This document shows positions 7,185 to 12,968 of a stretch of 12,968 nucleotides of DNA, piece by piece. The notes beneath the pieces were generated by a model. That model had not been told where the DNA came from, made no database searches, and saw only the letters and a program-made list of their open reading frames with translations. The position numbers and the translations under genes were made by a program. Positions within the stretch are counted from its first letter, which is position 1. Every line of letters starts with the position of its first letter. The DNA comes from UBA2862 sp045658005 (GTDB taxonomy: Bacteria > Bacillota > Clostridia > Christensenellales > Aristaeellaceae): positions 1 through 12,968 of the forward strand of contig JAZOUD010000083.1 of assembly GCA_045658005.1 (NCBI GenBank). The letters are read 5' to 3'.

Positions 7185-7739
7185 ATGGATCACGAGCACG
7201 ATCACGAATATATGCACGAGCACGGCATACCCCACGCCCATGACGGGCACGACCATCACGGCCACGACGACGCCCATCCCCACATGGGCGGGGCGGACCA
7301 CGAGCATTCCCACGACGCCGGCCACAGCCACCCGCACACCCATGAGCACAGCCACGAGCATACCCATGCCGACGGCACCACCCATACCCATCCTCACGAG
7401 CACGTGCACGACCATCCCCACGGCCACGAGCACAGCCACGGGCATGGGCACGGGCACGACCACGGCCATCCCAACGCCGGCTGTCCCGGCGCGGCGGGCT
7501 GCAATTCCGACTGCAAGAGCTGTGACATGGATCCCCGGGCCGAGGTGGTGGCGCTGATGCAGTACATGGTCAACCACAACACGGCCCACGCCAACGAGCT
7601 GGCCCAGCTGGCTGGGCGGCTGAAGGACCTGGGCGACACCACCGCCTTCGAACAGGTGATGCAGGCCGTGTCCGACTTTGAAAAGGGCAACATGCGCCTG
7701 TCCACCGTGCTGGCGGCGCTGAACATTCCCAAGGCCTGA
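7185..7739 (+). CDS. His-rich, Cys-cluster metal-binding protein, probable nickel buffer or chaperone
   Basis: This 184-residue protein has no signal peptide or membrane segment. Residues 1-95 hold 39 histidines, mostly as alternating HxH runs. A four-cysteine cluster follows (Cys100, 106, 110, 113; CNSDCKSC at its end). A hydrophilic helical domain of about 70 residues ends the protein (about 115-184, with ALMQYMVNHNTAHANELAQL). Its N-terminus shares HDHEYMHxHGIPH with the divergent repressor. The ATG at 7185 follows AAAGGAG by 7 bases; transcription comes from the consensus promoter at 7125. The cooT start lies 18 bases past the stop. By analogy with CooJ and other His-tailed nickel storage proteins, it probably stores or delivers Ni(II) for CODH/ACS. 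Zn, Co or Cu binding is possible. The family of the C-terminal domain is not one I can name. Confidence 0.75.
   Translation: MDHEHDHEYMHEHGIPHAHDGHDHHGHDDAHPHMGGADHEHSHDAGHSHPHTHEHSHEHTHADGTTHTHPHEHVHDHPHGHEHSHGHGHGHDHGHPNAGCPGAAGCNSDCKSCDMDPRAEVVALMQYMVNHNTAHANELAQLAGRLKDLGDTTAFEQVMQAVSDFEKGNMRLSTVLAALNIPKA
7203..7216. repeat. Inverted copy of the His-rich module sequence (right copy)
   Basis: CACGAATATATGCA (7203-7216) is the exact reverse complement of 6916-6929 in the divergent repressor gene. It encodes HEYMH in the His-rich protein. The two copies lie about 270 bases apart. Confidence 0.7.
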
Positions 7740-7757
7740 CGAGGAGGAGAGAAAACT

Positions 7758-7955
7758 ATGTGCCTATCAACCGTCTATAAGATCGAGAAGCGCCCGGAGA
7801 ACGAGGTGCTGAAGAACGTCATGCTGATCGAGTGCGAGGGCGGCGTCGTCACCCTCACCGACATCATGGGCCGAGAGGAGCGGATCGAGGGCGAAATCGC
7901 CTCCGCCGACCTCACCGGGGGCACCGTGGTGGTCCGGCCCCGGGCCATCGCGTAA
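7758..7955 (+). CDS. cooT: CooT-family nickel-binding protein
   Basis: This 65-residue protein begins MCLSTVY, the hallmark of CooT proteins, in which Cys2 of the dimer binds one Ni(II). It continues as a small beta-rich fold (VLKNVMLIECEGGVVTLTDIMGREERIEGEIASADLTGGTVVV). CooT takes part in maturing the Ni-Fe-S centre of carbon monoxide dehydrogenase in Rhodospirillum rubrum; orthologues are widespread in anaerobes with CODH. Length (about 65) is normal. The ATG at 7758 follows AGGAGG (7742-7747) by 10 bases. The gene is 18 bases after the His-rich gene and is very likely cotranscribed with it. It lies in the same neighbourhood as cooC, another CODH maturation factor, which agrees with the assignment. 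Confidence 0.9.
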   Translation: MCLSTVYKIEKRPENEVLKNVMLIECEGGVVTLTDIMGREERIEGEIASADLTGGTVVVRPRAIA

Positions 7956-7971
7956 CGAATTCGAAGCCGCG

Positions 7972-8009
7972 GGCAGGCGCGAGCGGTTCACCAGCGTTCG
8001 CCGCCTGTC
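7972..8009 (+). terminator. Imperfect hairpin with U-rich tail after cooT
   Basis: CAGGCG (7974-7979) pairs with CGCCTG (8002-8007), and CGAGCG (7980-7985) with CGTTCG (7995-8000). C8001 is bulged, the loop has 9 bases, and two further outer pairs are possible. TCTGTTGCTTTC follows. It could end or attenuate the His-rich/cooT transcript before the 75-residue gene, but the U-run is interrupted. Confidence 0.4.
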
Positions 8010-8036
8010 TGTTGCTTTCAGCATGGAGGAATGATC

Positions 8037-8264
8037 ATGGCCGAATACGAGCTGGTCAGGGAAATCCAGAACAGCTGCTCGGGCAACCAGATGCGGGATG
8101 TGTTCTTCGACGAGATCGAAACCGACGACCCGGAGGCCTACGTGCGCGCGCTGCTCAAGGGCGAGGTGGACGAGCTGACCGTGGAGCGCATGAACGACGA
8201 AAACCTCACCATCTTTGCCAGCAGCCACGGGCTTCGGCAGAAGTTCCTGTTCACATTAATTTAG
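8037..8264 (+). CDS. Small acidic protein of unknown function beside the CODH/ACS genes
   Basis: I do not recognise this 75-residue protein. It begins MAEYELVREIQNSCSGNQMRDVFFDEIETDDPEAYV and is acidic, with one cysteine (Cys13), no signal peptide and no membrane segment. It ends in a more hydrophobic, Phe-containing stretch (GLRQKFLFTLI). The ATG at 8037 follows GGAGGA (8025-8030) by 6 bases; the in-frame ATG at 8031 would touch the SD and is less likely. A good SD, ordinary codon use and its place between cooT and metF argue that it is real. A role in metal-centre assembly or as a small partner of the CODH/ACS proteins is only a guess from position. It may be read through from the cooT transcript. 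Confidence 0.72.
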   Translation: MAEYELVREIQNSCSGNQMRDVFFDEIETDDPEAYVRALLKGEVDELTVERMNDENLTIFASSHGLRQKFLFTLI

Positions 8265-8296
8265 TTAAAATAATGTCATAATATTCGCTGAGGCAC

Positions 8297-8325
8297 TTGC
8301 CTATTTCACGGGTTTATGCTATTAT
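8297..8325 (+). promoter_or_regulatory. Extended -10 promoter for the metF-cooC-acsDCE operon
   Basis: TTGCCT (8297-8302), a 17-base spacer and TATTAT (8320-8325), with TG at 8317-8318, fit a sigma-A extended -10 promoter. Transcription would start near 8332, giving a leader of about 65 bases. A second TATAAT at 8350-8355 lacks a matching -35. The leader holds ATTGCCT (8344-8350), complementary to AGGCAAT (8376-8382) just before the SD. Confidence 0.55.
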
Positions 8326-8397
8326 AACTGAGTGTGTATATACATTGCCTATAATACGCATATGGGAACTGCAAAAGGCAATAGTTGGAGGAATACG

Positions 8398-9327
8398 ATG
8401 AGCGTAGCAGACACCCTGAAGGACCGCATGGCCTTCTCCTTTGAGGTGTTCCCGCCGAAGACCGACGCCGGCATGGCCAAGCTGTGCGGTGAGGGCGGCG
8501 TGCTGGATCACCTCTATGAGCTGAATCCCGATTACATCTCCTGCACCTACGGCGCGGGCGGTACCAACGTGGGCAAGAACCTTGAGGTGCTGGACAAGAT
8601 CCACAAGGACGGAAAGTGCATTCCGGTGACCCACTTCACCTGCGTGGCCAACACGAAGGAGGGCATCAAGGACCAGCTCCAGACCTACCTGGACCACGGC
8701 ATCGACCACATGCTGGCCCTGCGCGGCGACATCCCCTTTGGCTGGACGGGCACCGGCGGCGACCTGCACTACGCCACCGAGCTTGTGAAGTTCACGCGCA
8801 AGACCTTTGGCGACAAATTCACCATTGCCGTCGCAGGTTCTCCGGAGGGACACATCTCCTGCCGCAGCATCGAGGCGGATATCTCATTTTTGAAGCAGAA
8901 GCAGGACGAGGGCGCTGACTACATCATGACTCAGCTGTGCTGGGACATGGATCAGTTCCGCTGGTGGCTGGACGCTATTCGCGCCGCGGGCGTGTACATG
9001 CCCGTTGACGTGGGCATCATGCCGGTACTGGACATCGCCGCGACCATCAACATGGCACTCAGCCGCAACGGCTGCGTCATGCCCCGAGCGCTGGCGGAGA
9101 TCATCTCCAAGAACTGGATCTTCCCGAACCCCTTCGCCCCCGGCGAGAGCGAGGAATCCATCGCCGCCAAGAAGGCCGCCTTCAAGGAGGCCGGCATGGC
9201 CTACACCATCGAGCTGATCGACGAGTACAGGGCCTGCGGCATCGACGGCATCCACCTGTACGCCCTGAACAAATACGAAGATGTCACCAGGCTCGTCAAG
9301 GAGTCGGGCATCGTCGACCTGATTTAA
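8398..9327 (+). CDS. metF: 5,10-methylenetetrahydrofolate reductase (MetF)
   Basis: This enzyme reduces methylene-THF to methyl-THF, the last step of the methyl branch of the Wood-Ljungdahl pathway before transfer to the corrinoid protein. The 309-residue TIM-barrel flavoprotein has the expected residues: Glu16 in SFEVFPPK, Asp111 in ALRGDIP (flavin/folate site) and Gln179 in MTQLCWD. IFPNPFAPGESEES near the end is also like other clostridial MetF proteins. The ATG at 8398 follows GGAGGA (8387-8392) by 5 bases; an upstream in-frame start at 8332 lies at the predicted transcription start and has no SD. cooC begins 12 bases downstream, so this is the first gene of the acs operon. No metV partner is visible in the window, and the electron donor cannot be deduced. 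Confidence 0.95.
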   Translation: MSVADTLKDRMAFSFEVFPPKTDAGMAKLCGEGGVLDHLYELNPDYISCTYGAGGTNVGKNLEVLDKIHKDGKCIPVTHFTCVANTKEGIKDQLQTYLDHGIDHMLALRGDIPFGWTGTGGDLHYATELVKFTRKTFGDKFTIAVAGSPEGHISCRSIEADISFLKQKQDEGADYIMTQLCWDMDQFRWWLDAIRAAGVYMPVDVGIMPVLDIAATINMALSRNGCVMPRALAEIISKNWIFPNPFAPGESEESIAAKKAAFKEAGMAYTIELIDEYRACGIDGIHLYALNKYEDVTRLVKESGIVDLI

Positions 9328-9339
9328 CCCGGAGAGTTT

Positions 9340-10113
9340 ATGTCAACACATGTCATCGCTGTGGCCGGCAAGGGCGGCGTCGGAAAGACGACCACCTGCG
9401 GCATGATCATCGAGGCGCTCTGCCAGAAGGGGAAGGGTCCCCTTCTGGTGGTGGACGCCGACGCCAATTCCAACCTGAACGAGGTGCTTGGCGTCGAGGT
9501 GGACACCACGCTGGGCAGCATTCGCGAGGAGATGGCCCACGCAGAGCTGATGCCGGTCAGCCCGATCCCCTCGGGCATGACCAAGCAGGAGTACGCCGAA
9601 TACAAGTTCAACGAGGCCCTGATCGAGGAGGACGACTATGACATGCTGGTCATGGGTCGCACCGAAGGCAAGGGCTGCTATTGCTATGTCAACGGCGTGC
9701 TGAAGACCCAGATCGACAAGTATTACGGTCGCTATAAGTACATGGTGATCGACAACGAGGCCGGCCTCGAGCACATCGCCCGGGGCACGCTGCCCCATGT
9801 CGACACGCTGCTGCTGGTCAGCGACTGCTCCCGCCGGGGCATACAGGCCGCTGCGCGCATCGCCGAGATGGTGAACGCGCTGGAGCTGAAGCCCGGCGTC
9901 ATGAAACTGATCGTTAACCGCGCGCCGGGCGGACGCCTGAACGACGGGGTTAAGGAAGAGATTGAGAAACACGGCCTGGACCTGGTGGGCGTGCTGCCGC
10001 AGGACGATCTCGTCTACGAGTTCGACTGCGAGGGCAAGCCCAGCGCCAAAGTACCAGATGACGCTCCGGTCAAGGTCGCGCTGAAATCAATCATGGACAC
10101 ATTGCAACTCTAA
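9340..10113 (+). CDS. cooC: CooC/AcsF-type CODH/ACS nickel-insertion ATPase
   Basis: This SIMIBI-class P-loop ATPase couples ATP hydrolysis to nickel insertion into CO dehydrogenase or acetyl-CoA synthase. The 257 residues contain a deviant Walker A GKGGVGKTT (10-18, with the signature Lys11), VVDADANSN (37-45), and GRTEGKGCYCYVNG (106-119). In the last, Cys113 and Cys115 form the CxC metal site shared across the dimer in CooC1. YMVIDNEAGLEHIARGT (134-150) is the Walker B/switch region. The ATG at 9340 follows GGAGAG (9331-9336); the spacing is short, which fits translational coupling to metF 12 bases upstream. Whether it serves CODH (CooC) or ACS (AcsF) cannot be fixed from sequence alone; the two are close relatives. 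Confidence 0.94.
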   Translation: MSTHVIAVAGKGGVGKTTTCGMIIEALCQKGKGPLLVVDADANSNLNEVLGVEVDTTLGSIREEMAHAELMPVSPIPSGMTKQEYAEYKFNEALIEEDDYDMLVMGRTEGKGCYCYVNGVLKTQIDKYYGRYKYMVIDNEAGLEHIARGTLPHVDTLLLVSDCSRRGIQAAARIAEMVNALELKPGVMKLIVNRAPGGRLNDGVKEEIEKHGLDLVGVLPQDDLVYEFDCEGKPSAKVPDDAPVKVALKSIMDTLQL

Positions 10114-10167
10114 GGTCTGCGCGTACCACGCATGCCGAACGACAACGACAAACAGGGGGAATACAAC

Positions 10168-11112
10168 ATGGCTTTCACTCCGAAAAAGCAGGCGTTCAAT
10201 GCCAGGATCAATGCCGTCACCCTCGGCACGGGCGACAAGAGCATCGTGATCGGCGGCGAGAATGTTCTGCCCTTCTACACCTTCGACGCACCCATCGAGA
10301 ACAAGCCCAAGATCGCCATCGAGATCTCTGACAAGGGGCTCGCCGGCATCGTTTCGCCCGGCCTGCTTGAGTTCTACGCCGGCTGCGAGACCGTCGTGGA
10401 CATGGCCAAAAAGGCCGAGACCATGGAGGGCGCCTCTGCCATCTGCCTGCACTTTGAAAGCGCCGATCCCAACGGCGACAATACCTCCGTCGCGGACTGC
10501 GTGGCGCTGGCGAAGGCCGTAGCCGACGCCGTGAGCATGCCGATCCTGGTGATGGGCTGCAAGAACATCGAAAAGGACGCCGAGCTGTTCTCCGGCATCT
10601 CCGAGGCGCTCCAGGGCAAGAACATCCTGGTGCTCTCCTCCCGCGAAGAAAACTACAAGACCGTCGGCGCCTCCGCCGGTCTGGCCTACAACCAGAAGGT
10701 CGGCGCGGAATCCGCCGTGGACATCAACCTGGCCAAGCAGCTGAACGTGCTGCTGAGCCAGCTGGGCGTGCCCGCGCAGAGCGTTTGCATGAACGTGGGC
10801 TCCTCCGCTGCCGGCTACGGCTTCGAATACCTCTCCTCCACGCTGGACCGCGTGAAGGCCGCCGCTCTGGCCCAGAGCGACGCGCAGCTCCAGATGCCCA
10901 TCGTGACCCCCATTTCTCCCGAGACCTGGGGCGTCAAGGAATCCATGTCCCCCGAAGAGGAATCCCCGGAGTGGGGCCCCCTCGACGAGCGCGGCATCGA
11001 GATGGAAGTGTGCACCGCTTCCGCCTGCCTGGTCGGCGGTTCCGATATGGTCATCATGAAGCACCCTGCCGCTGTCGCCACCATCGCCAAGTTTATCGAC
11101 AGCCTGATGTGA
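10168..11112 (+). CDS. acsD: Corrinoid iron-sulfur protein small subunit (AcsD)
   Basis: This is the small subunit of the CoFeSP, which carries the methyl group on cobalamin from methyl-THF (AcsE) to acetyl-CoA synthase. The 314 residues match the family's TIM-barrel subunit, with the characteristic opening KSIVIGGENVLPFYTFDAPI (24-43), KPKIAIEI, and the ending MKHPAAVATIAKFI. The ATG at 10168 follows AGGGGGA (10154-10160) by 7 bases; an ATG at 10132 would extend it by 12 residues without a binding site. It lies 54 bases after cooC and 22 bases before acsC, whose product is its heterodimer partner. The order acsD-acsC-acsE is common in clostridial acetogens. Confidence 0.95.
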   Translation: MAFTPKKQAFNARINAVTLGTGDKSIVIGGENVLPFYTFDAPIENKPKIAIEISDKGLAGIVSPGLLEFYAGCETVVDMAKKAETMEGASAICLHFESADPNGDNTSVADCVALAKAVADAVSMPILVMGCKNIEKDAELFSGISEALQGKNILVLSSREENYKTVGASAGLAYNQKVGAESAVDINLAKQLNVLLSQLGVPAQSVCMNVGSSAAGYGFEYLSSTLDRVKAAALAQSDAQLQMPIVTPISPETWGVKESMSPEEESPEWGPLDERGIEMEVCTASACLVGGSDMVIMKHPAAVATIAKFIDSLM

Positions 11113-11134
11113 GCGGGGAAGGAGGATATTAACC

Positions 11135-12481
11135 ATGGCTCTGAAAGGTCTTGACATTTTTAAGCTGACCCCCAAGAAGAACTGCAAGGAATGCGGCAGT
11201 CCCACCTGTATGGCCTTCTCCATGAAGGTCGCCTCCGGCGCGGTGCCGATCGAGAAGTGCCCCTACATGTCCGCTGACGCCCTGGCCACCCTGTCCGAGG
11301 CCACCGCGCCCCTGATGAAGACCATCACCGTCGGCACCGGCGCCACCGAGCACAAGCTGGGCGGCGAGACCGTGCTGTTCCGCCACGAGAAGACCCTGGT
11401 CAACCGCAACCTGTACGCCGTGACCCTGTGCTCCTGCATGAGCGCGGACGAGATCGACGCGAAGATCGAAGAGATCAAGAAGGTCGATTACGAGCGCATC
11501 GGCGAGCGCGAGTATGTGGAATTCCTGTTCCTGAACTACGCCGGCAACGGCGCGGACGCCTACGTGGCGCTGGTCAACAAAGCCATGGCCGCCGAGCGCG
11601 CGCTGGTGCTGAACTGCACCGACGCCGAAGTCGCCAAGGCGGCGCTGGATGTCTGCAAGGCCGCCAAGCCCATCCTCAACGGCGCGAATAAGGACAACCT
11701 GGAAGCCATGAACGCCGCCGCCACCGCCGCGGGCGTCACCTTGGGCGTGACCGGCGCGGACATCTCCGAGATCTACGACAACATCAAGGCCCTCGAGGGC
11801 AAGGGCAACAAGAACCTGATCATCGACTGCACCGGCGCGGACGCGAAGCAGACCTTCGCCAACGCCGTGATGGTGCGCCGCGGCAACCTGAAGGATCAGG
11901 ACCGCAGCCTGGGCTATCCGTCCATCGTGAACCTGGCGAAGATCGCCGAAGGCGACCTGCACATGCAGACCGCCTTGGCCGCCGCCTTCACGCTGCGCTA
12001 CGGCTCCATCATCGTCATGGAGAAGATGACCTACGCCGAGGCCCTCGCGCTGTACGGCCTGCGCCAGAACATCTTCACCGATCCTCAGAAGCCCATGAAG
12101 GTCGAGCCCGGCATCTACGCCCTCAACGGCGCAAACGAGAATTCCGTGTGCTCCCTGACCGTCGACTTCGCGCTGACCTACTTCCTGGTCTCCGGCGAGT
12201 ACGAGCGCTCCAAGTGCCCGGTCAACCTGCTGATCACCGACGCCAGCGGCATGTCCGTTCTGACGGCGTGGGCCGCGGGCAAGTTCTCCGCCGGCACCAT
12301 CAAGAAGTTCTTCGACGAGAACGACATCGAAAACAAGATCAAGTCCCGCACGCTGATCATCCCCGGCAAGGTCGCCGTCATGAAGGGCGAGATCGAGGCC
12401 AAGCTGCCTGGCTGGAACGTGGTGGTCGGCCCCATGGAAGCGGTTCAGCTGGTCAAGTTCATCAAGGACTTCACCGCCTGA
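11135..12481 (+). CDS. acsC: Corrinoid iron-sulfur protein large subunit (AcsC)
   Basis: This subunit binds the cobamide and a [4Fe-4S] cluster that reactivates oxidised Co(II) to Co(I). The 448 residues start with the cluster motif Cys17-x2-Cys20-x4-Cys25-x16-Cys42 (NCKECGSPTC...EKC). A TIM barrel follows, then a C-terminal cobalamin-binding domain (from about 330, with GIYALNGANENSVCSLTVDF and LITDASGMSVLTAWAAGKFS). Length is normal. The ATG at 11135 follows AAGGAGG (11119-11125) by 9 bases. It is 22 bases after acsD and 72 bases before acsE, with a strong hairpin in the latter gap. The reading frame is intact and all four cluster cysteines are present. Confidence 0.96.
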   Translation: MALKGLDIFKLTPKKNCKECGSPTCMAFSMKVASGAVPIEKCPYMSADALATLSEATAPLMKTITVGTGATEHKLGGETVLFRHEKTLVNRNLYAVTLCSCMSADEIDAKIEEIKKVDYERIGEREYVEFLFLNYAGNGADAYVALVNKAMAAERALVLNCTDAEVAKAALDVCKAAKPILNGANKDNLEAMNAAATAAGVTLGVTGADISEIYDNIKALEGKGNKNLIIDCTGADAKQTFANAVMVRRGNLKDQDRSLGYPSIVNLAKIAEGDLHMQTALAAAFTLRYGSIIVMEKMTYAEALALYGLRQNIFTDPQKPMKVEPGIYALNGANENSVCSLTVDFALTYFLVSGEYERSKCPVNLLITDASGMSVLTAWAAGKFSAGTIKKFFDENDIENKIKSRTLIIPGKVAVMKGEIEAKLPGWNVVVGPMEAVQLVKFIKDFTA

Positions 12482-12492
12482 CGCATATCTAC

Positions 12493-12519
12493 GGCCGGCA
12501 TGGCGCTGCCATGCCGGCC
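12493..12519 (+). other. Strong intercistronic hairpin between acsC and acsE
   Basis: GGCCGGCATGGC (12493-12504) pairs perfectly with GCCATGCCGGCC (12508-12519) around a GCT loop. No U-run follows (CGGTTTGGAATAAAA), and the acsE SD is 20 bases downstream. It looks like an RNA-stabilising or processing element, or a weak attenuator, that could set different levels of AcsC and AcsE. Confidence 0.65.
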
Positions 12520-12553
12520 CGGTTTGGAATAAAACGACAGGGAGGAAACTAAT

Positions 12554-12788
12554 ATGGCAAAGTTTATCACCATCGGCGAGCGCATCTCCGTCACCGCCCC
12601 GTCCATCCGCAAGGCCTTTGCGGAGCGCGACCCCGAACCGATCATCACCCGCTGCGAACAGCAGCTGAAGGCTGGCGCGAACTACATCGACGTGAACATC
12701 GGCCCCGCCGAGGCCGACGGCGAGGAGATCATGCAGTGGGCCGTGAAGCTGCTGCAGGAGCGCTTTGACAACGTGCCGCTGGCGCTGG
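12554..12788 (+). CDS. acsE: Methyl-THF:corrinoid iron-sulfur protein methyltransferase (AcsE), 3' part lost at an adapter junction
   Basis: AcsE transfers the methyl group of methyl-THF to Co(I) of AcsCD. The first 78 residues show the pterin-binding TIM-barrel start: FITIGERISVTAPSIRKAF (4-22), AERDPEPI (23-30), ANYIDVNIGP (42-51) and NVPLAL (73-78). The ATG at 12554 follows AGGGAGGA (12539-12546) by 7 bases. Relatives are about 260-270 residues, so about 70 percent is missing. The frame continues to the window end without a stop, but residues from 79 on are translated sequencing adapter and then a repeat of residues 48-78. They must not be read as AcsE. The last reliable base is 12788. Confidence 0.93.
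12693..12788. repeat. 96-base fragment of acsE, genomic copy of an artefactual direct repeat
   Basis: These 96 bases recur at 12873-12968, exactly 180 bases downstream, with one difference (T12699 versus C12879). This first copy is continuous with the acsE start and is taken as genomic. The copies are separated only by adapter sequence. Confidence 0.9.
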
Positions 12789-12872
12789 AAGTCGGAGGCC
12801 AAGCGGTCTTAGGAAGACAAGCAAGTTGTGCAACTCCTTGGCTCACAGAACGACATGGCTACGACCCGACTT
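12789..12872. other. Sequencing-library adapter (MGI/BGI type) left in the assembly
   Basis: These 84 bases are not bacterial. Bases 12789-12820 (starting AAGTCGGAGGCCAAGCGGTC) match the MGI forward adapter as I remember it over all 32 bases. Bases 12821-12830 (GCAAGTTGTG) sit where the 10-base sample barcode belongs. Bases 12831-12872 (starting CAACTCCTTGGCTCACAGAA, ending GACTT) are the reverse complement of the other adapter, with one difference (C12865, expected T). The block is 28 codons with no stop in the acsE frame. Confidence 0.95.
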
Positions 12873-12968
12873 TGAACACCGGCCCCGCCGAGGCCGACGG
12901 CGAGGAGATCATGCAGTGGGCCGTGAAGCTGCTGCAGGAGCGCTTTGACAACGTGCCGCTGGCGCTGG
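12873..12968. repeat. Artefactual second copy of the 96-base acsE fragment
   Basis: This copy duplicates 12693-12788 with one mismatch and ends exactly where the window, and probably the contig, ends. It follows directly from the adapter, as expected if a short 96-base insert was read through the adapter into another copy of itself. It should be masked. Confidence 0.93.

Noticed and set aside
7185..7480. The repetitive CAC/CAT-rich stretch as a CRISPR array or tandem repeat locus
   Set aside because: There are no fixed repeat units or spacers. It encodes a His-rich protein behind a good promoter and SD, and the repetition follows codons.
8332..8397. A 22-residue N-terminal extension of MetF from 8332
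   Set aside because: It begins at the predicted transcription start and has no SD. The ATG at 8398 has GGAGGA and gives the standard MetF N-terminus.
11129..12802. A 557-codon minus-strand open frame over acsC and acsE
   Set aside because: It is antisense to acsC, and its proposed start lies inside the adapter artefact.
12554..12968. An AcsE variant with an internal tandem duplication and a 28-residue insert
   Set aside because: The insert is library adapter, and the second copy ends at the window edge, so the frame continues only by chance of length.
12693..12968. Direct repeats around a small insertion, as for a mobile element or attachment site
   Set aside because: The 96-base repeats are far too long for target duplications, and the intervening 84 bases match adapter sequences with a barcode.

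Overview
Organism. The window is GC-rich DNA whose genes almost all have strong GGAGG-type ribosome binding sites. It combines Firmicutes markers (RqcH, a DUF1836 protein, and a gerM-rph-rdgB-yfcE order like that of Bacillus subtilis) with the methyl branch of the Wood-Ljungdahl pathway. This points to a spore-lineage Clostridia with acetogenic or CO-dehydrogenase metabolism, probably an assembled metagenomic contig. A closer taxonomic call is not supported. || Layout. (1) 1-3330, minus strand: rqcH, a DUF1836 regulator and an S11 D-Ala-D-Ala carboxypeptidase that runs off the left edge. (2) 3488-6525, plus strand: a two-domain GerMN protein, a fused RNase PH / XTP-dITP pyrophosphatase, and a YfcE-type phosphoesterase. 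Blocks 1 and 2 diverge from back-to-back promoters that share one palindromic -35 box. (3) 6531-6582: a long perfect hairpin separating convergent transcripts. (4) 6588-8264: a metal-handling block with a CsoR/RcnR-family repressor carrying a His-rich N-terminus (minus strand), a divergent His/Cys-rich protein with a consensus promoter, a CooT nickel-binding protein and an unrecognised 75-residue protein. (5) 8398 to the end, plus strand: metF, cooC, acsD, acsC and the start of acsE. || How they fit. Block 5 reduces methylene-THF, moves the methyl group from methyl-THF (AcsE) to the corrinoid iron-sulfur protein (AcsCD), and matures the nickel enzymes CODH/ACS (CooC). Block 4 sits directly upstream and looks like a nickel sensing, buffering and delivery module for those enzymes. 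The most interesting biology is the pair of divergent genes that share a His-rich module (motif HDHEYMHxHGIPH). || Artefact warning. Bases 12789-12872 match an MGI/BGI sequencing-library adapter, including a 10-base barcode, and are flanked by two copies of one 96-base acsE fragment. Everything after 12788 is an assembly artefact. It happens to stay in frame, so it would pass unnoticed as an acsE internal duplication.
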